Shown one piece after another: positions 12,970 to 20,666 of a DNA stretch of 21,552 nucleotides. A program made the translations under genes and the position numbers. Position 1 is the stretch's first letter. Every line of letters starts with the position of its first letter. This DNA is from Thermoguttaceae bacterium. Lineage in GTDB: Bacteria; Planctomycetota; Planctomycetia; Pirellulales; Thermoguttaceae. The notes under the pieces were generated by a model, which saw nothing but the letters and a program-made list of their open reading frames with translations, searched no databases and was not told the DNA's origin. The stretch lies in NCBI GenBank assembly GCA_017454585.1, contig JAFTCU010000028.1, forward strand, positions 1 through 21,552. Direction: 5' to 3'.

Positions 12970-15339
12970 ATGAAGCTTTTTTTCGTCACGGATTTCCATT
13001 TTATGTTTATGACCAACCTTTTTCGTTTTCTTGTTTTAGCGTTTGCTCTAACGTTTTTATATTCTTCCGTATTAAGAGCGGAAAGTGAATCACCTGCAGG
13101 ACCTCCCGCTCCTGTTTTTTCTCCTATCGAGGAAAGTTCCGAAATTCCTGATGTTTCAGGAGTCGAAGATTCCATTCAGATTGATGATTTAAACGAACCA
13201 GGCCCGGCGGAAGCCCCGGCTGTGGAGTCGCCCGAGAAGGAATCGGTCCCGCTGGAATCGCCCACGGTGGAATCGCAAGAGCCTGAAATACCAGATTCTT
13301 TGGATTTGGAAACGAAACCTTCCCAGGAAACGAATGCTGTTCCAACAGATCCTTCTTTGGAAGAGTCTCTGCAATCCGCAGATCCCAAAGAAAAACCGAT
13401 TGAAACAGCCGTTGAACCCAAAGAGAAAAAAGAGATCAAACGTCTGGCGAGCACGGATGAAACCAAGCCGGGCAAAAAGAACGATGAGGAAATTTCCGTT
13501 TCCCGGCGTCTGCTTTTTAAAGTTAGTCCTCCTGATTCTATTCTTGATGGGGTGGAACAGGTAGATTTACGAACGTTTCTCAACGCTCCCACTCTCCGGG
13601 ATGATGAGGCTCGTACCCGTGAGGCACTCCCGTATTACTGGAAAGCAGCAGAATTGCGAAGCGAGGTTTTCTATTGGGCGAATCGTCTTGAAGCCATGAA
13701 CAGCCTGGCAGAATCTGCATCGGGATCGGAACGGGAAGTTTACAAATCGGCTGCCGCTGCGGCCAAGGCGAGTTTGAGTCTGGCAAAAGTGACCCTTCGG
13801 AGCAACGCGATGAAACTGGCGTCCCTGGCTGGTTACACACGTGAAGTGACGGCTAAAACGCTCCCGCATGCCGGTGAGTATAATACCCGCTACGATGAGA
13901 TCGTGGACAAAACATCCCGAATCACGTACTACCACGGGCTTATAACTTTTCATCAGGAGCAGCTCACTGCGGCAGCTTCGGCTTATATGACGGCGGAAAG
14001 TTTATTGAATCTTGTGCGTCAAAAGGGACCCGCCTCGGCAGTTTTGGCATCATGGGATGTTTTGAACGAACGACGAAAAGTCTTTTTTGAGGTTTTGCTC
14101 AGTTTCAATGACGACATTTTAAATTATGTGCTCACGATCAGTACCCGGCGAGGCCCCGAACTTGCTCCTCTTCTGGTGAAACCTGATTCCACACCGTCGA
14201 GCGAGGGAGCGTCCACATTGCCAAGTCTTCCTACGCCGCCGGCCAAAGCCCCAGATCCTCCTGCTGACCTCCCATCGGTGCTGGCTCCCGGGCAGACTGC
14301 GGCTTCATCTCAAGCCGACACTCCGATCCGAACGCAAGACCCGGAAACAGGTCAGGTTTATTCGGAAAATGATTCGATTGATGTTCAGTCTGCAGCTACT
14401 GCGCCAGAGGTTTCTTCCGAACCGGTTCCTGCAGGCGGAAACGAGCCGGTCCAAGTGGTTCCAGAGGCCCCGGTTCCCGGTTATGATTTAGGCGCTCCTC
14501 CGGTAGAGACGGCTCCGTCCGGATCGGATTTCATCCCGATTGGCGGGGAAACGGGAGTGAATACCAACCCTGTTTTGCGGGAAACACGTAAGCCTTCAAT
14601 CGGTGAAAATGGGTTTTCTCTGGTGAGCGTTTTAGAACGTGCCTCATATTCGGAGCGTGAAAAAGCTGTTCACGCATATTGGCGTTACGTGGAGCTTCAG
14701 GATCAATCATTTGTTCTGGAACATCAGAAAAATCTTCTGAGCTTTATTTCCCGACGGCTTCTTGACAGTTTGTTGGGTAAGTCCGAAGCGGCTCCTCTTC
14801 CTTCTGAATTAGGAACAATTCTGGAACTTCAAGCGCTGATACTTCGGGTGGAACTCCTTGAGATAAAAGCGGAAGAGTGGAAAGTTTTGGATCGATTGGC
14901 AAATCATCTCTCGTGGAAAGTGCAATGGCCGCTGATTTTTCCCGTAGCGATGACTGACCTGAAAACGAAGGGTTTCACGCTTGGCCTTGACCAGAACGTT
15001 TCCGGTTCCGAGATGGATCGGCGTGCGCTTCCCTGGGCGCGTCAATTGTATTTCGCTCGCGAAGAACTTTCGGATTCTTTTGCTTGTGTTACGGCTCTTG
15101 AGGATTTAATCGCACCGTCAGATACAGGACTTGAAGAATCAAAACTGGGAGGACGGTTGAAAAATGGTTCTGCAGAAGAACTCGTCGCGGTCATTGAGTC
15201 CATGGCTGAAGCCCGAAATGTCAGCTGGAAATATTTTCAACTTCTGTATGATGTAAATGCCGCATACACTTCGTGTGTTCTTGCGGGTGTGCAGGGAGGG
15301 AAAGAGCCGGGGGAATTAGCGGCTCTTTTGGCGAACTGA
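12970..15339 (+). CDS. Large secreted helical protein with internal duplication, function unknown
   Basis: Up to 789 residues. Three in-frame ATGs are possible (12970, 13003, 13009). The signal peptide is cleanest from 13009 (MTNLFRFLVLAFALTFLYSSVLRA), so the real start may be there and the product 776 residues; none has a strong Shine-Dalgarno sequence. Numbering here is from 12970. Residues about 45-175 are acidic Pro/Glu/Ser-rich. Two helical modules follow, about 218-392 and 568-788, joined by a Pro-rich linker. They look related: YYWKAAELRSEVFYW resembles AYWRYVELQDQSFVL, and both end in a helix containing a DILNYVL or NAAYTSCVL type motif. The helical pattern recalls TolC-like proteins of planctomycetes, but this is weak and no beta-barrel is evident. 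An envelope role is inferred from the signal peptide only. Confidence 0.75.
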   Translation: MKLFFVTDFHFMFMTNLFRFLVLAFALTFLYSSVLRAESESPAGPPAPVFSPIEESSEIPDVSGVEDSIQIDDLNEPGPAEAPAVESPEKESVPLESPTVESQEPEIPDSLDLETKPSQETNAVPTDPSLEESLQSADPKEKPIETAVEPKEKKEIKRLASTDETKPGKKNDEEISVSRRLLFKVSPPDSILDGVEQVDLRTFLNAPTLRDDEARTREALPYYWKAAELRSEVFYWANRLEAMNSLAESASGSEREVYKSAAAAAKASLSLAKVTLRSNAMKLASLAGYTREVTAKTLPHAGEYNTRYDEIVDKTSRITYYHGLITFHQEQLTAAASAYMTAESLLNLVRQKGPASAVLASWDVLNERRKVFFEVLLSFNDDILNYVLTISTRRGPELAPLLVKPDSTPSSEGASTLPSLPTPPAKAPDPPADLPSVLAPGQTAASSQADTPIRTQDPETGQVYSENDSIDVQSAATAPEVSSEPVPAGGNEPVQVVPEAPVPGYDLGAPPVETAPSGSDFIPIGGETGVNTNPVLRETRKPSIGENGFSLVSVLERASYSEREKAVHAYWRYVELQDQSFVLEHQKNLLSFISRRLLDSLLGKSEAAPLPSELGTILELQALILRVELLEIKAEEWKVLDRLANHLSWKVQWPLIFPVAMTDLKTKGFTLGLDQNVSGSEMDRRALPWARQLYFAREELSDSFACVTALEDLIAPSDTGLEESKLGGRLKNGSAEELVAVIESMAEARNVSWKYFQLLYDVNAAYTSCVLAGVQGGKEPGELAALLAN

Positions 15340-15458
15340 AGGCGGTGAATTATGGTGAATTGTGCCGTTATACTTTAAAAATTTTACCAAAATGTTATAA
15401 ATTTTCTCTTTTGCCTCCCTTTTTTGAGAAATTTTTGTTGAAAGAGAAGGGCGTCACC

Positions 15459-15487
15459 TTGACGAAAAGTCATTTTTGCGGTATAGT
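15459..15487 (+). promoter_or_regulatory. Strong sigma70-type promoter for the KAS III gene with overlapping palindrome
   Basis: TTGACG (15459-15464), 17 bases, TATAGT (15482-15487), about 38 bases before the ATG at 15526. The palindrome CGTCA-CCT-TGACG (15452-15464) overlaps the -35 and could be an operator half-site pair. The rest of the 186-base gap (15340-15525) is AT-rich and holds no gene. Confidence 0.7.
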
Positions 15488-15525
15488 ATTTATAATGAAG
15501 ATATTGTACTAGGGGAAATACACAG

Positions 15526-16536
15526 ATGAAATACGCCAAAGTTGGTCCGATTGCCACATATTTACCTGAAAAACGTGAAACGATCGATGATTTAAAGGAG
15601 GAGCATCCAGAGTGGGAACTTGATGAAATATGTGCGAAAACTGGCGTTTACGCACGGCATATTTCTGCGCCTGATGAGTTTGCATCGGATATGGCGTTTA
15701 AGGCGGCGAATCAGCTGATCGAGGAGAATAATATTCCCCGTGAAAGCATTGATTTCGTGCTTCTTTGTACGCAGTCACCCGATTATCCGATTCCGACAAC
15801 GGCCTGTATCGTGCAGCATAAATTAGGGCTTCGGATCGACTGCGGAGCGTTGGACTTCAATCTCGGTTGCTCCGGTTATGTTTATGGGCTTGGTCTGGCT
15901 GACGGTTTGATCCGCGGCGAGTCGGCGCATCGTATTTTGCTCATTACGTCAGAAACATATACGAAGTACATCGATTCCGGTGACCGTTCTCTTCGCACGA
16001 TTTTTGGAGATGGGGCGACGGCGACGCTGATAGATGCGAGTGACACACAGTCCCTTGGCCCTTTTTTGTTTGGCACGGATGGAGAAGGCGCAAATTCGCT
16101 CATCGCGTATGGACGCGGAATCCGGCCCGAGTCACTTTCATTCAAACCGAGCCACCGCCGCCGATGGGCCAGCAGTTTGTACATGGATGGGGCGGAGCTT
16201 ATGCGTTTTACCAACTCGAAGATCCCGCCGCTTGTGGATCAGCTTCTCGCGAAAGCGGGTCAGACACTTGGTGATATTGATATTTTCCTGATGCACCAGG
16301 CGACGCGTAAGATGCTTGAAAGTCTGACGCTTACTATGGATCTTGATCCCGCCAAAGTTCCGATTCAGATGGAGCAGGTCGGGAACACGGTCAGCAGTTC
16401 TATCCCAATTTTGATTTCTCAGTTGCGTCAAACACCCGATTGGAAGAAGATCCAGTGCGCGATGCTTCTCGGTTTTGGAGTGGGGCTTTCCTGGGGTGGA
16501 GCCTTATGGTGTGATGTATGGTCTTTGGAACGCTGA
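15526..16536 (+). CDS. fabH: 3-oxoacyl-ACP synthase III (KAS III) family protein
   Basis: A 336-residue thiolase-fold enzyme. The Cys-His-Asn triad is complete: Cys115 (NLGCSGYVYG), His257 (FLMHQATRKM) and Asn287 (VGNTVSSSIP). The His-to-Asn spacing of 30 equals that of E. coli FabH (244 and 274). FGDGATATLI, near residue 160, is another family signature. KAS III condenses acetyl-CoA or other acyl-CoA starters with malonyl-ACP to begin fatty acid synthesis. No other fab genes (fabD, fabG, plsX, acpP) are adjacent, so it could instead be a paralogue for a special lipid; the symbol should be read as family level. GGGGAA lies about 10 bases before the ATG, and a near-consensus promoter precedes it. 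Confidence 0.9.
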   Translation: MKYAKVGPIATYLPEKRETIDDLKEEHPEWELDEICAKTGVYARHISAPDEFASDMAFKAANQLIEENNIPRESIDFVLLCTQSPDYPIPTTACIVQHKLGLRIDCGALDFNLGCSGYVYGLGLADGLIRGESAHRILLITSETYTKYIDSGDRSLRTIFGDGATATLIDASDTQSLGPFLFGTDGEGANSLIAYGRGIRPESLSFKPSHRRRWASSLYMDGAELMRFTNSKIPPLVDQLLAKAGQTLGDIDIFLMHQATRKMLESLTLTMDLDPAKVPIQMEQVGNTVSSSIPILISQLRQTPDWKKIQCAMLLGFGVGLSWGGALWCDVWSLER

Positions 16537-16613
16537 TAGATGGGGGAGGCTGGCCGCCAGTGTTTGGAGATTAAACTGCTGACAGGATCATAGCAGGGAA
16601 TCGGAGCAGGGAC

Positions 16614-17882
16614 GTGAAAATATTTAAAATTATTCCAACTCGCTTTCTGATGGTCATGCTAGTCATATTCCTTATTATGCAGGTTGGTTTCACGTGCCTT
16701 TTTGTGTTTATTGGTTTTTTCCTCCAGGATTTTCTGAGCAAAATTCCCATATCGAAAATTCCTCTTTTAATTCCTTACATTTTCCCGTTTGCGCAATCTT
16801 TCGGGGGACAGTTCGTGATGGTGTTTACATCTGTCATGGTCTATTCCCGTATAACGCAGGAACGTGAAAATCTGGCGCTTCAGTCTTCAGGGATTTCGAC
16901 GTGGTGCTTGATGTTTCCAGCCTTTTTCCTCGCTTTTTTCATGAGCATTGTCTCGTTTTTTATGTCGGATGTATACTGCTCATGGGGAATGAACGGGCTT
17001 CAGAGGACGTTTTTCTCCTCATTGGAATCCATCATTTACTCGACGCTGGAAAATAAAAGCAGTTATACCGTTGGTGAAGACCTTTTTCTCAGTGTGGATA
17101 GAGTTCAAGACGGGAAATTGTACGGTCTCTTTCTGACGAGTAAAAATTTCACCAATTCCTACACTTGTTCAGCGAAAAGCGCAGAATTGCGTATCGGTCC
17201 CGCATCACAAATTGTTCGTCCTGATGAAGTTTGCTATCTGAAACTGACGAATGAGGTTTATCGTTATAATCCCAACGATAATTCGCTCGTCATGAAGATT
17301 TCATTTAATAATTTGGAAATTCAATACGAATCCAATCAGATTTCGACTTCGCTCGAACGTACGATTCTGGTTTCGATGGATGAGCTAAAGAAATTGCAGG
17401 ACCGCAATATGAACCACGTTTCTGGGATGTCACTTGCCAGGCTGAACGACTATGTGGAGAAACAGAACCAGATGATCGATTCACTGAAATTGGAACTCGC
17501 GCTTCAAGCGTCCTTATTTATTCAGACCGGCAATTTTGAGGGTTTTAAATCGGAACGCCTGAAGCATGAGTTTTATGACGAAATCAAAAATTGCAGGAAA
17601 ATGATCCATCGGGCAAAGATTGAGCCGACCCGCCGTTTGGCGTTCGCGTTTAATTGTTTTTTCCTTACGCTGGTTTGTGTACCGCTTTCGCTTCATAAAG
17701 GAGAAGAAGGAGCGTTGCTTCTCATCAGCTTGAGGGTGATGCCTCTTTTGTTTTTGTTTTTCCCGGCTTTTATGCTGCTCCTGAACCTTGTGAAAGATTC
17801 AGCGATGACACCATTAATTTTGTGGCTTCCCAACCTTGCCCTTTTAGTTTTCGGCTGCTGGTTGATTCGGAAGGCATTGTGA
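16614..17882 (+). CDS. LptF/LptG (YjgP/YjgQ) family permease
   Basis: A 422-residue inner-membrane protein starting with GTG; GGAG (16603-16606) lies upstream. Membrane segments are near residues 10-36, 50-75 and 95-117, then a periplasmic domain, then three more near 340-358, 365-388 and 398-418, the six-segment plan of LptF/LptG. VYSRITQERENLALQSSGIS after TM2 is the family's coupling-helix motif. In lipopolysaccharide export, LptF and LptG pair with the LptB ATPase to extract LPS from the inner membrane. Only one such gene is present, so its partner must lie elsewhere. It is longer than E. coli LptF (366), largely through a charged helical stretch at about 255-340. It follows the KAS III gene by 77 bases and may be cotranscribed. 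Confidence 0.85.
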   Translation: MKIFKIIPTRFLMVMLVIFLIMQVGFTCLFVFIGFFLQDFLSKIPISKIPLLIPYIFPFAQSFGGQFVMVFTSVMVYSRITQERENLALQSSGISTWCLMFPAFFLAFFMSIVSFFMSDVYCSWGMNGLQRTFFSSLESIIYSTLENKSSYTVGEDLFLSVDRVQDGKLYGLFLTSKNFTNSYTCSAKSAELRIGPASQIVRPDEVCYLKLTNEVYRYNPNDNSLVMKISFNNLEIQYESNQISTSLERTILVSMDELKKLQDRNMNHVSGMSLARLNDYVEKQNQMIDSLKLELALQASLFIQTGNFEGFKSERLKHEFYDEIKNCRKMIHRAKIEPTRRLAFAFNCFFLTLVCVPLSLHKGEEGALLLISLRVMPLLFLFFPAFMLLLNLVKDSAMTPLILWLPNLALLVFGCWLIRKAL

Positions 17883-17898
17883 TTTGATCATATAGTCC

Positions 17899-17944
17899 CC
17901 GGGATTCCTGGTAACTGAAAGAAATTTGAAACCCTGGATCCCCG
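17899..17944 (+). terminator. Imperfect hairpin between the Lpt-type permease gene and lemA
   Basis: CCGGGATTCC near 17899 and GGATCCCCGG near 17935 can form a GC-rich stem with two single-base bulges, followed by a T-rich but interrupted stretch (TTTTGAAATTTATTTTTG). It may terminate or attenuate transcription into lemA. The stem is imperfect, so this is tentative. Confidence 0.4.
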
Positions 17945-17986
17945 GTTTTGAAATTTATTTTTGAACCTCAAAAAAAGGAGAAGAAA

Positions 17987-18574
17987 ATGGGTGTACTCAT
18001 TGGTATTCTGGCTGTTGTGGCCGTCGTGGTTTTGTTCGCCATCGGAGTTTATAATAGTCTGGTGACGTTGAGGAACCGTTACAAGAACGCATTCGCGCAA
18101 GTGGACGTTCAGTTGAAACGCCGTTACGATCTGATCCCGAATCTGGTCGAGACTGCGAAAGCGTATATGAAGCACGAGAGTGAGACATTTGAAAAGGTGG
18201 TCGCGGCGAGAAACGCGGCTTCCCAGGCAAATCGGGCTGCTGCGGCTGACCCCTCAAACCCCGAGGCTCTGCGTGAACTGAACAAGGCGGAAGGCCAGCT
18301 CGTTGGCGCAATGCGTAATTTTAACATTCAGGTGGAAGCTTACCCGGATCTGAAGGCGAGCGAAAACATGATGGCACTCCAGGAGGAATTGGCCTCCACG
18401 GAAAATAAAGTGGCCTTCGCACGTCAGGCGTTTAACGACGCGGTGACAGAGTACAACACAAAGCGTGAACTCTTCCCCGCCTGTATTTTCGCTGGTATGC
18501 TTGGCTTCCACAGCGCGCAGCTCTTCGAGGTTGAAAATCCGGTTGAGCGGGAAGCGGTGAAGGTTCAGTTCTGA
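17987..18574 (+). CDS. lemA: LemA family membrane protein
   Basis: A 195-residue protein. The start at 17987 is chosen over an upstream TTG at 17948 because AAGGAG (17975-17980) lies 6 bases before it and the protein then begins directly with its membrane anchor (MGVLIGILAVVAVVVLF). The anchor is followed by YNSLVTLRNRYKNAFAQVDV and LKRRYDLIPNLVETAKAYM, the hallmark of LemA, then a helical bundle ending in NDAVTEYNTKRELFP. LemA proteins are anchored in the inner membrane with most of the chain outside; the biochemical role is not established. lemA next to an M48 protease gene is a frequent pairing, seen here with an 84-base gap. Confidence 0.93.
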   Translation: MGVLIGILAVVAVVVLFAIGVYNSLVTLRNRYKNAFAQVDVQLKRRYDLIPNLVETAKAYMKHESETFEKVVAARNAASQANRAAAADPSNPEALRELNKAEGQLVGAMRNFNIQVEAYPDLKASENMMALQEELASTENKVAFARQAFNDAVTEYNTKRELFPACIFAGMLGFHSAQLFEVENPVEREAVKVQF

Positions 18575-18579
18575 ACCAT

Positions 18580-18651
18580 AAGGATTTCAGGCGTTTTGTT
18601 TCGACCTTTTAAATTGATGTATTTCAGCCCAATCCTTTTTTACTTAAAGGT
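18580..18651 (+). promoter_or_regulatory. Possible alternative-pairing leader before the M48 protease gene
   Basis: AAGGATT (18580-18586) can pair with AATCCTT (18631-18637, followed by T residues). ACCTTT (18605-18610) can pair with AAAGGT (18646-18651), which contains the Shine-Dalgarno AAAGG of the M48 gene. The two pairings interleave, so they would compete or form a pseudoknot. Both are short and could be chance. Confidence 0.25.
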
Positions 18652-18658
18652 TTGACCT

Positions 18659-20635
18659 ATGGATTTTTTTCATCAGCAGGACGTTGCCCGGAAATACTCC
18701 AAATGGATGGTATTTCTATTTATCGTGGCAGTGATTTGTGTCGTCGCGGCAATTACCGGAATGGCCTTTATGATATTTGCGGAGCAGATAATCAACCCTC
18801 AGTCTCCCGAAGAGCATGATCAGGCAATTCAAATTGTCGGCGGGACGGGATTAGTGACTTTGATGATTATCCTCCTGGGATCGTGGCTCCGATGCAGATC
18901 GCTTCGGCACGGCGGCGGAAAAGCGGTGGCTGAAAGTCTTGGGGGACGTTGCCTCGCTCCCGGATCGGACCTGACTCTGAAAGAACGCCGGTACTTGAAC
19001 ATCGTCGAGGAAATGGCACTTGCGAGCGGGATCCCGGTCCCACCGGCGTATGTTCTGGATGATGAGCCGTCGATCAACGCGTTTGCGGCAGGAAACTCTC
19101 CTGAGGACGCGGTGGTCGCTGTCACTCGCGGAACACTCGAAACATTGGATCGGGATGAGCTTCAGGGTGTCATTGGACACGAGTTCAGTCATATCCTGAA
19201 TGGCGACATGACCCTGAATATTCGGCTCATGGGCTACTTGTACGGGATCACACTCATTTATATGATTGGGTGGTTTGTGCTACGTGCATCTTTTTCTGGT
19301 TCCAGCAGCCGGGACAAAAAAGAAGGTGGAGCAGGGGTCATTGCCCTCATTTCACTCGCCGCGATGGTCATTGGGTTGATTGGCCTCTTTTTCGGAAATG
19401 TGATTAAAGCGGCTCTTTCCCGTCAGCGTGAATATCTTGCGGACGCCTCGGCGGTCCAATTCACGCGGAATCCGCAAGGGATCGCGAACGCGTTGAAGAA
19501 AATCGGCGGATTTAAGGCGGGAGATCAAAAAATGAAATCCCTCCACGCAGCGGAAGCGAGCCACCTGTTTTTCAGTGAATTTTCTGCATCGTTTTGGGCG
19601 GGGCTTTTCGCAACGCATCCGCCTCTCCAGAAACGAATCGCCCGCCTGGACCCCAATTTTAACCTTGAGTTAAAGGCTCAGTTGGAAGAATTGGATAAAG
19701 AGGCACGCGAACGAATCACTTCCGGTTTGACTTCGGGCAGAACTTCCGTAAATACTGCGGGACCAAGCGCTGGTTTTGCATCCATTTCGGATTTTAACCA
19801 GGCTGTCAAGCAGGCGTATGTGGGGGCCGAGGGTTCTTTGGGGCAGATGCTCAACGAAAAGCGTTCCGGCGGAAGCTCACGAGCAGTAAAAAAGGAAGAT
19901 TCTGATGTGGTTCCGGCAATGCGTACGATTTTGCAGGTGATCACGAACCCGCTAAGTGCCAGCGCGTATGTTCTGGCTCTGCTCACGGATAGAAAAAAAC
20001 CTGAAACGGCTGCAGCTCAGAAAGAAATTGTCGCCAAAGTTTTCGAGGGTGGGCTGGTAAAAGACTGGCTTTGGTTGAAGGAAGAAGTGGGTAACAAGTC
20101 CCCGGCCGAGAGACTGATGCACCTCAAAATGGCGATTCCTGCATTGCGTCATCTCAGCCTCGCGCAATACAAAACCCTTCGTCATGCGATCGTGGAGATG
20201 ATCAAGGCTGACCAGGTGGTGGATTTGAATGAATTCATCATTTTCTCGATGGTTTGTCGTCAGCTTGACATTGTGTTCGAACTTGCCAAGCCTCCCAAAG
20301 GAACCGGTCAAATGACGCTTGGACGCTTCCGTGCTGCGGTCCTGGTTTTGTCTCGTGTAGCCTATGCTGGGAGCGATGATCCGGAAGCCCAGAAGAAAGC
20401 GTTTCGCTTGGGACTTGAGCGTCTCAAAGTGGCGGATGCTGATATTCTTCCCATGGAGTCCTGTACCAACGATGCGTTCAAAAAAGCGTTGCAAAAGCTT
20501 GATCAGATGGAGATTCATTGGAAGCGTGAATTTCTGAATGCCTGCGCTCGGGTGATTGAGGCTGATGGAGTTGTAACTCAGAAAGAAGCGTTTTTGCGTT
20601 ACGGAATCGCTGCCGCTTTGGGGATTTACGCTTGA
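18659..20635 (+). CDS. M48 family membrane metalloprotease with C-terminal TerB-like domain
   Basis: A 658-residue integral membrane protease. Membrane segments are near residues 18-42, 63-77, 192-212 and 226-247. The zinc site is complete: GHEFSH (His174, Glu175, His178) and Glu258 in REYLADASAV, arranged as in HtpX-type M48 enzymes; ATHPPLQKRIARL follows near 320. HtpX-type proteins are about 290 residues, so over 300 residues are added. The extension includes a linker (about 335-430) and a helical region (about 430-658) whose end, LNACARVIEADGVVTQKEAFL, resembles a TerB-like or acidic calcium-binding-type module. AAAGG lies 8 bases before the ATG. It follows lemA and likely forms a membrane quality-control unit with it; the natural substrate is unknown. 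Confidence 0.9.
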   Translation: MDFFHQQDVARKYSKWMVFLFIVAVICVVAAITGMAFMIFAEQIINPQSPEEHDQAIQIVGGTGLVTLMIILLGSWLRCRSLRHGGGKAVAESLGGRCLAPGSDLTLKERRYLNIVEEMALASGIPVPPAYVLDDEPSINAFAAGNSPEDAVVAVTRGTLETLDRDELQGVIGHEFSHILNGDMTLNIRLMGYLYGITLIYMIGWFVLRASFSGSSSRDKKEGGAGVIALISLAAMVIGLIGLFFGNVIKAALSRQREYLADASAVQFTRNPQGIANALKKIGGFKAGDQKMKSLHAAEASHLFFSEFSASFWAGLFATHPPLQKRIARLDPNFNLELKAQLEELDKEARERITSGLTSGRTSVNTAGPSAGFASISDFNQAVKQAYVGAEGSLGQMLNEKRSGGSSRAVKKEDSDVVPAMRTILQVITNPLSASAYVLALLTDRKKPETAAAQKEIVAKVFEGGLVKDWLWLKEEVGNKSPAERLMHLKMAIPALRHLSLAQYKTLRHAIVEMIKADQVVDLNEFIIFSMVCRQLDIVFELAKPPKGTGQMTLGRFRAAVLVLSRVAYAGSDDPEAQKKAFRLGLERLKVADADILPMESCTNDAFKKALQKLDQMEIHWKREFLNACARVIEADGVVTQKEAFLRYGIAAALGIYA

Positions 20636-20666
20636 AAATCTTGCATTAATTAATAAGAGGTCAATG

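Noticed and set aside
15273..15512. 79-codon open frame spanning the end of the large secreted protein gene and the following gap
   Set aside because: Overlaps a real gene in another frame, runs through the KAS III promoter and has no recognisable domain.
16537..16613. Possible RNA gene or terminator between the KAS III and Lpt-type permease genes
   Set aside because: Only short stems (such as CTGGC/GCCAG) without a T run; nothing supportable.
17948..17986. TTG start for lemA giving 13 extra residues
   Set aside because: The extension contains the ribosome binding site AAGGAG itself and puts charged residues before the membrane anchor; ATG at 17987 fits better.
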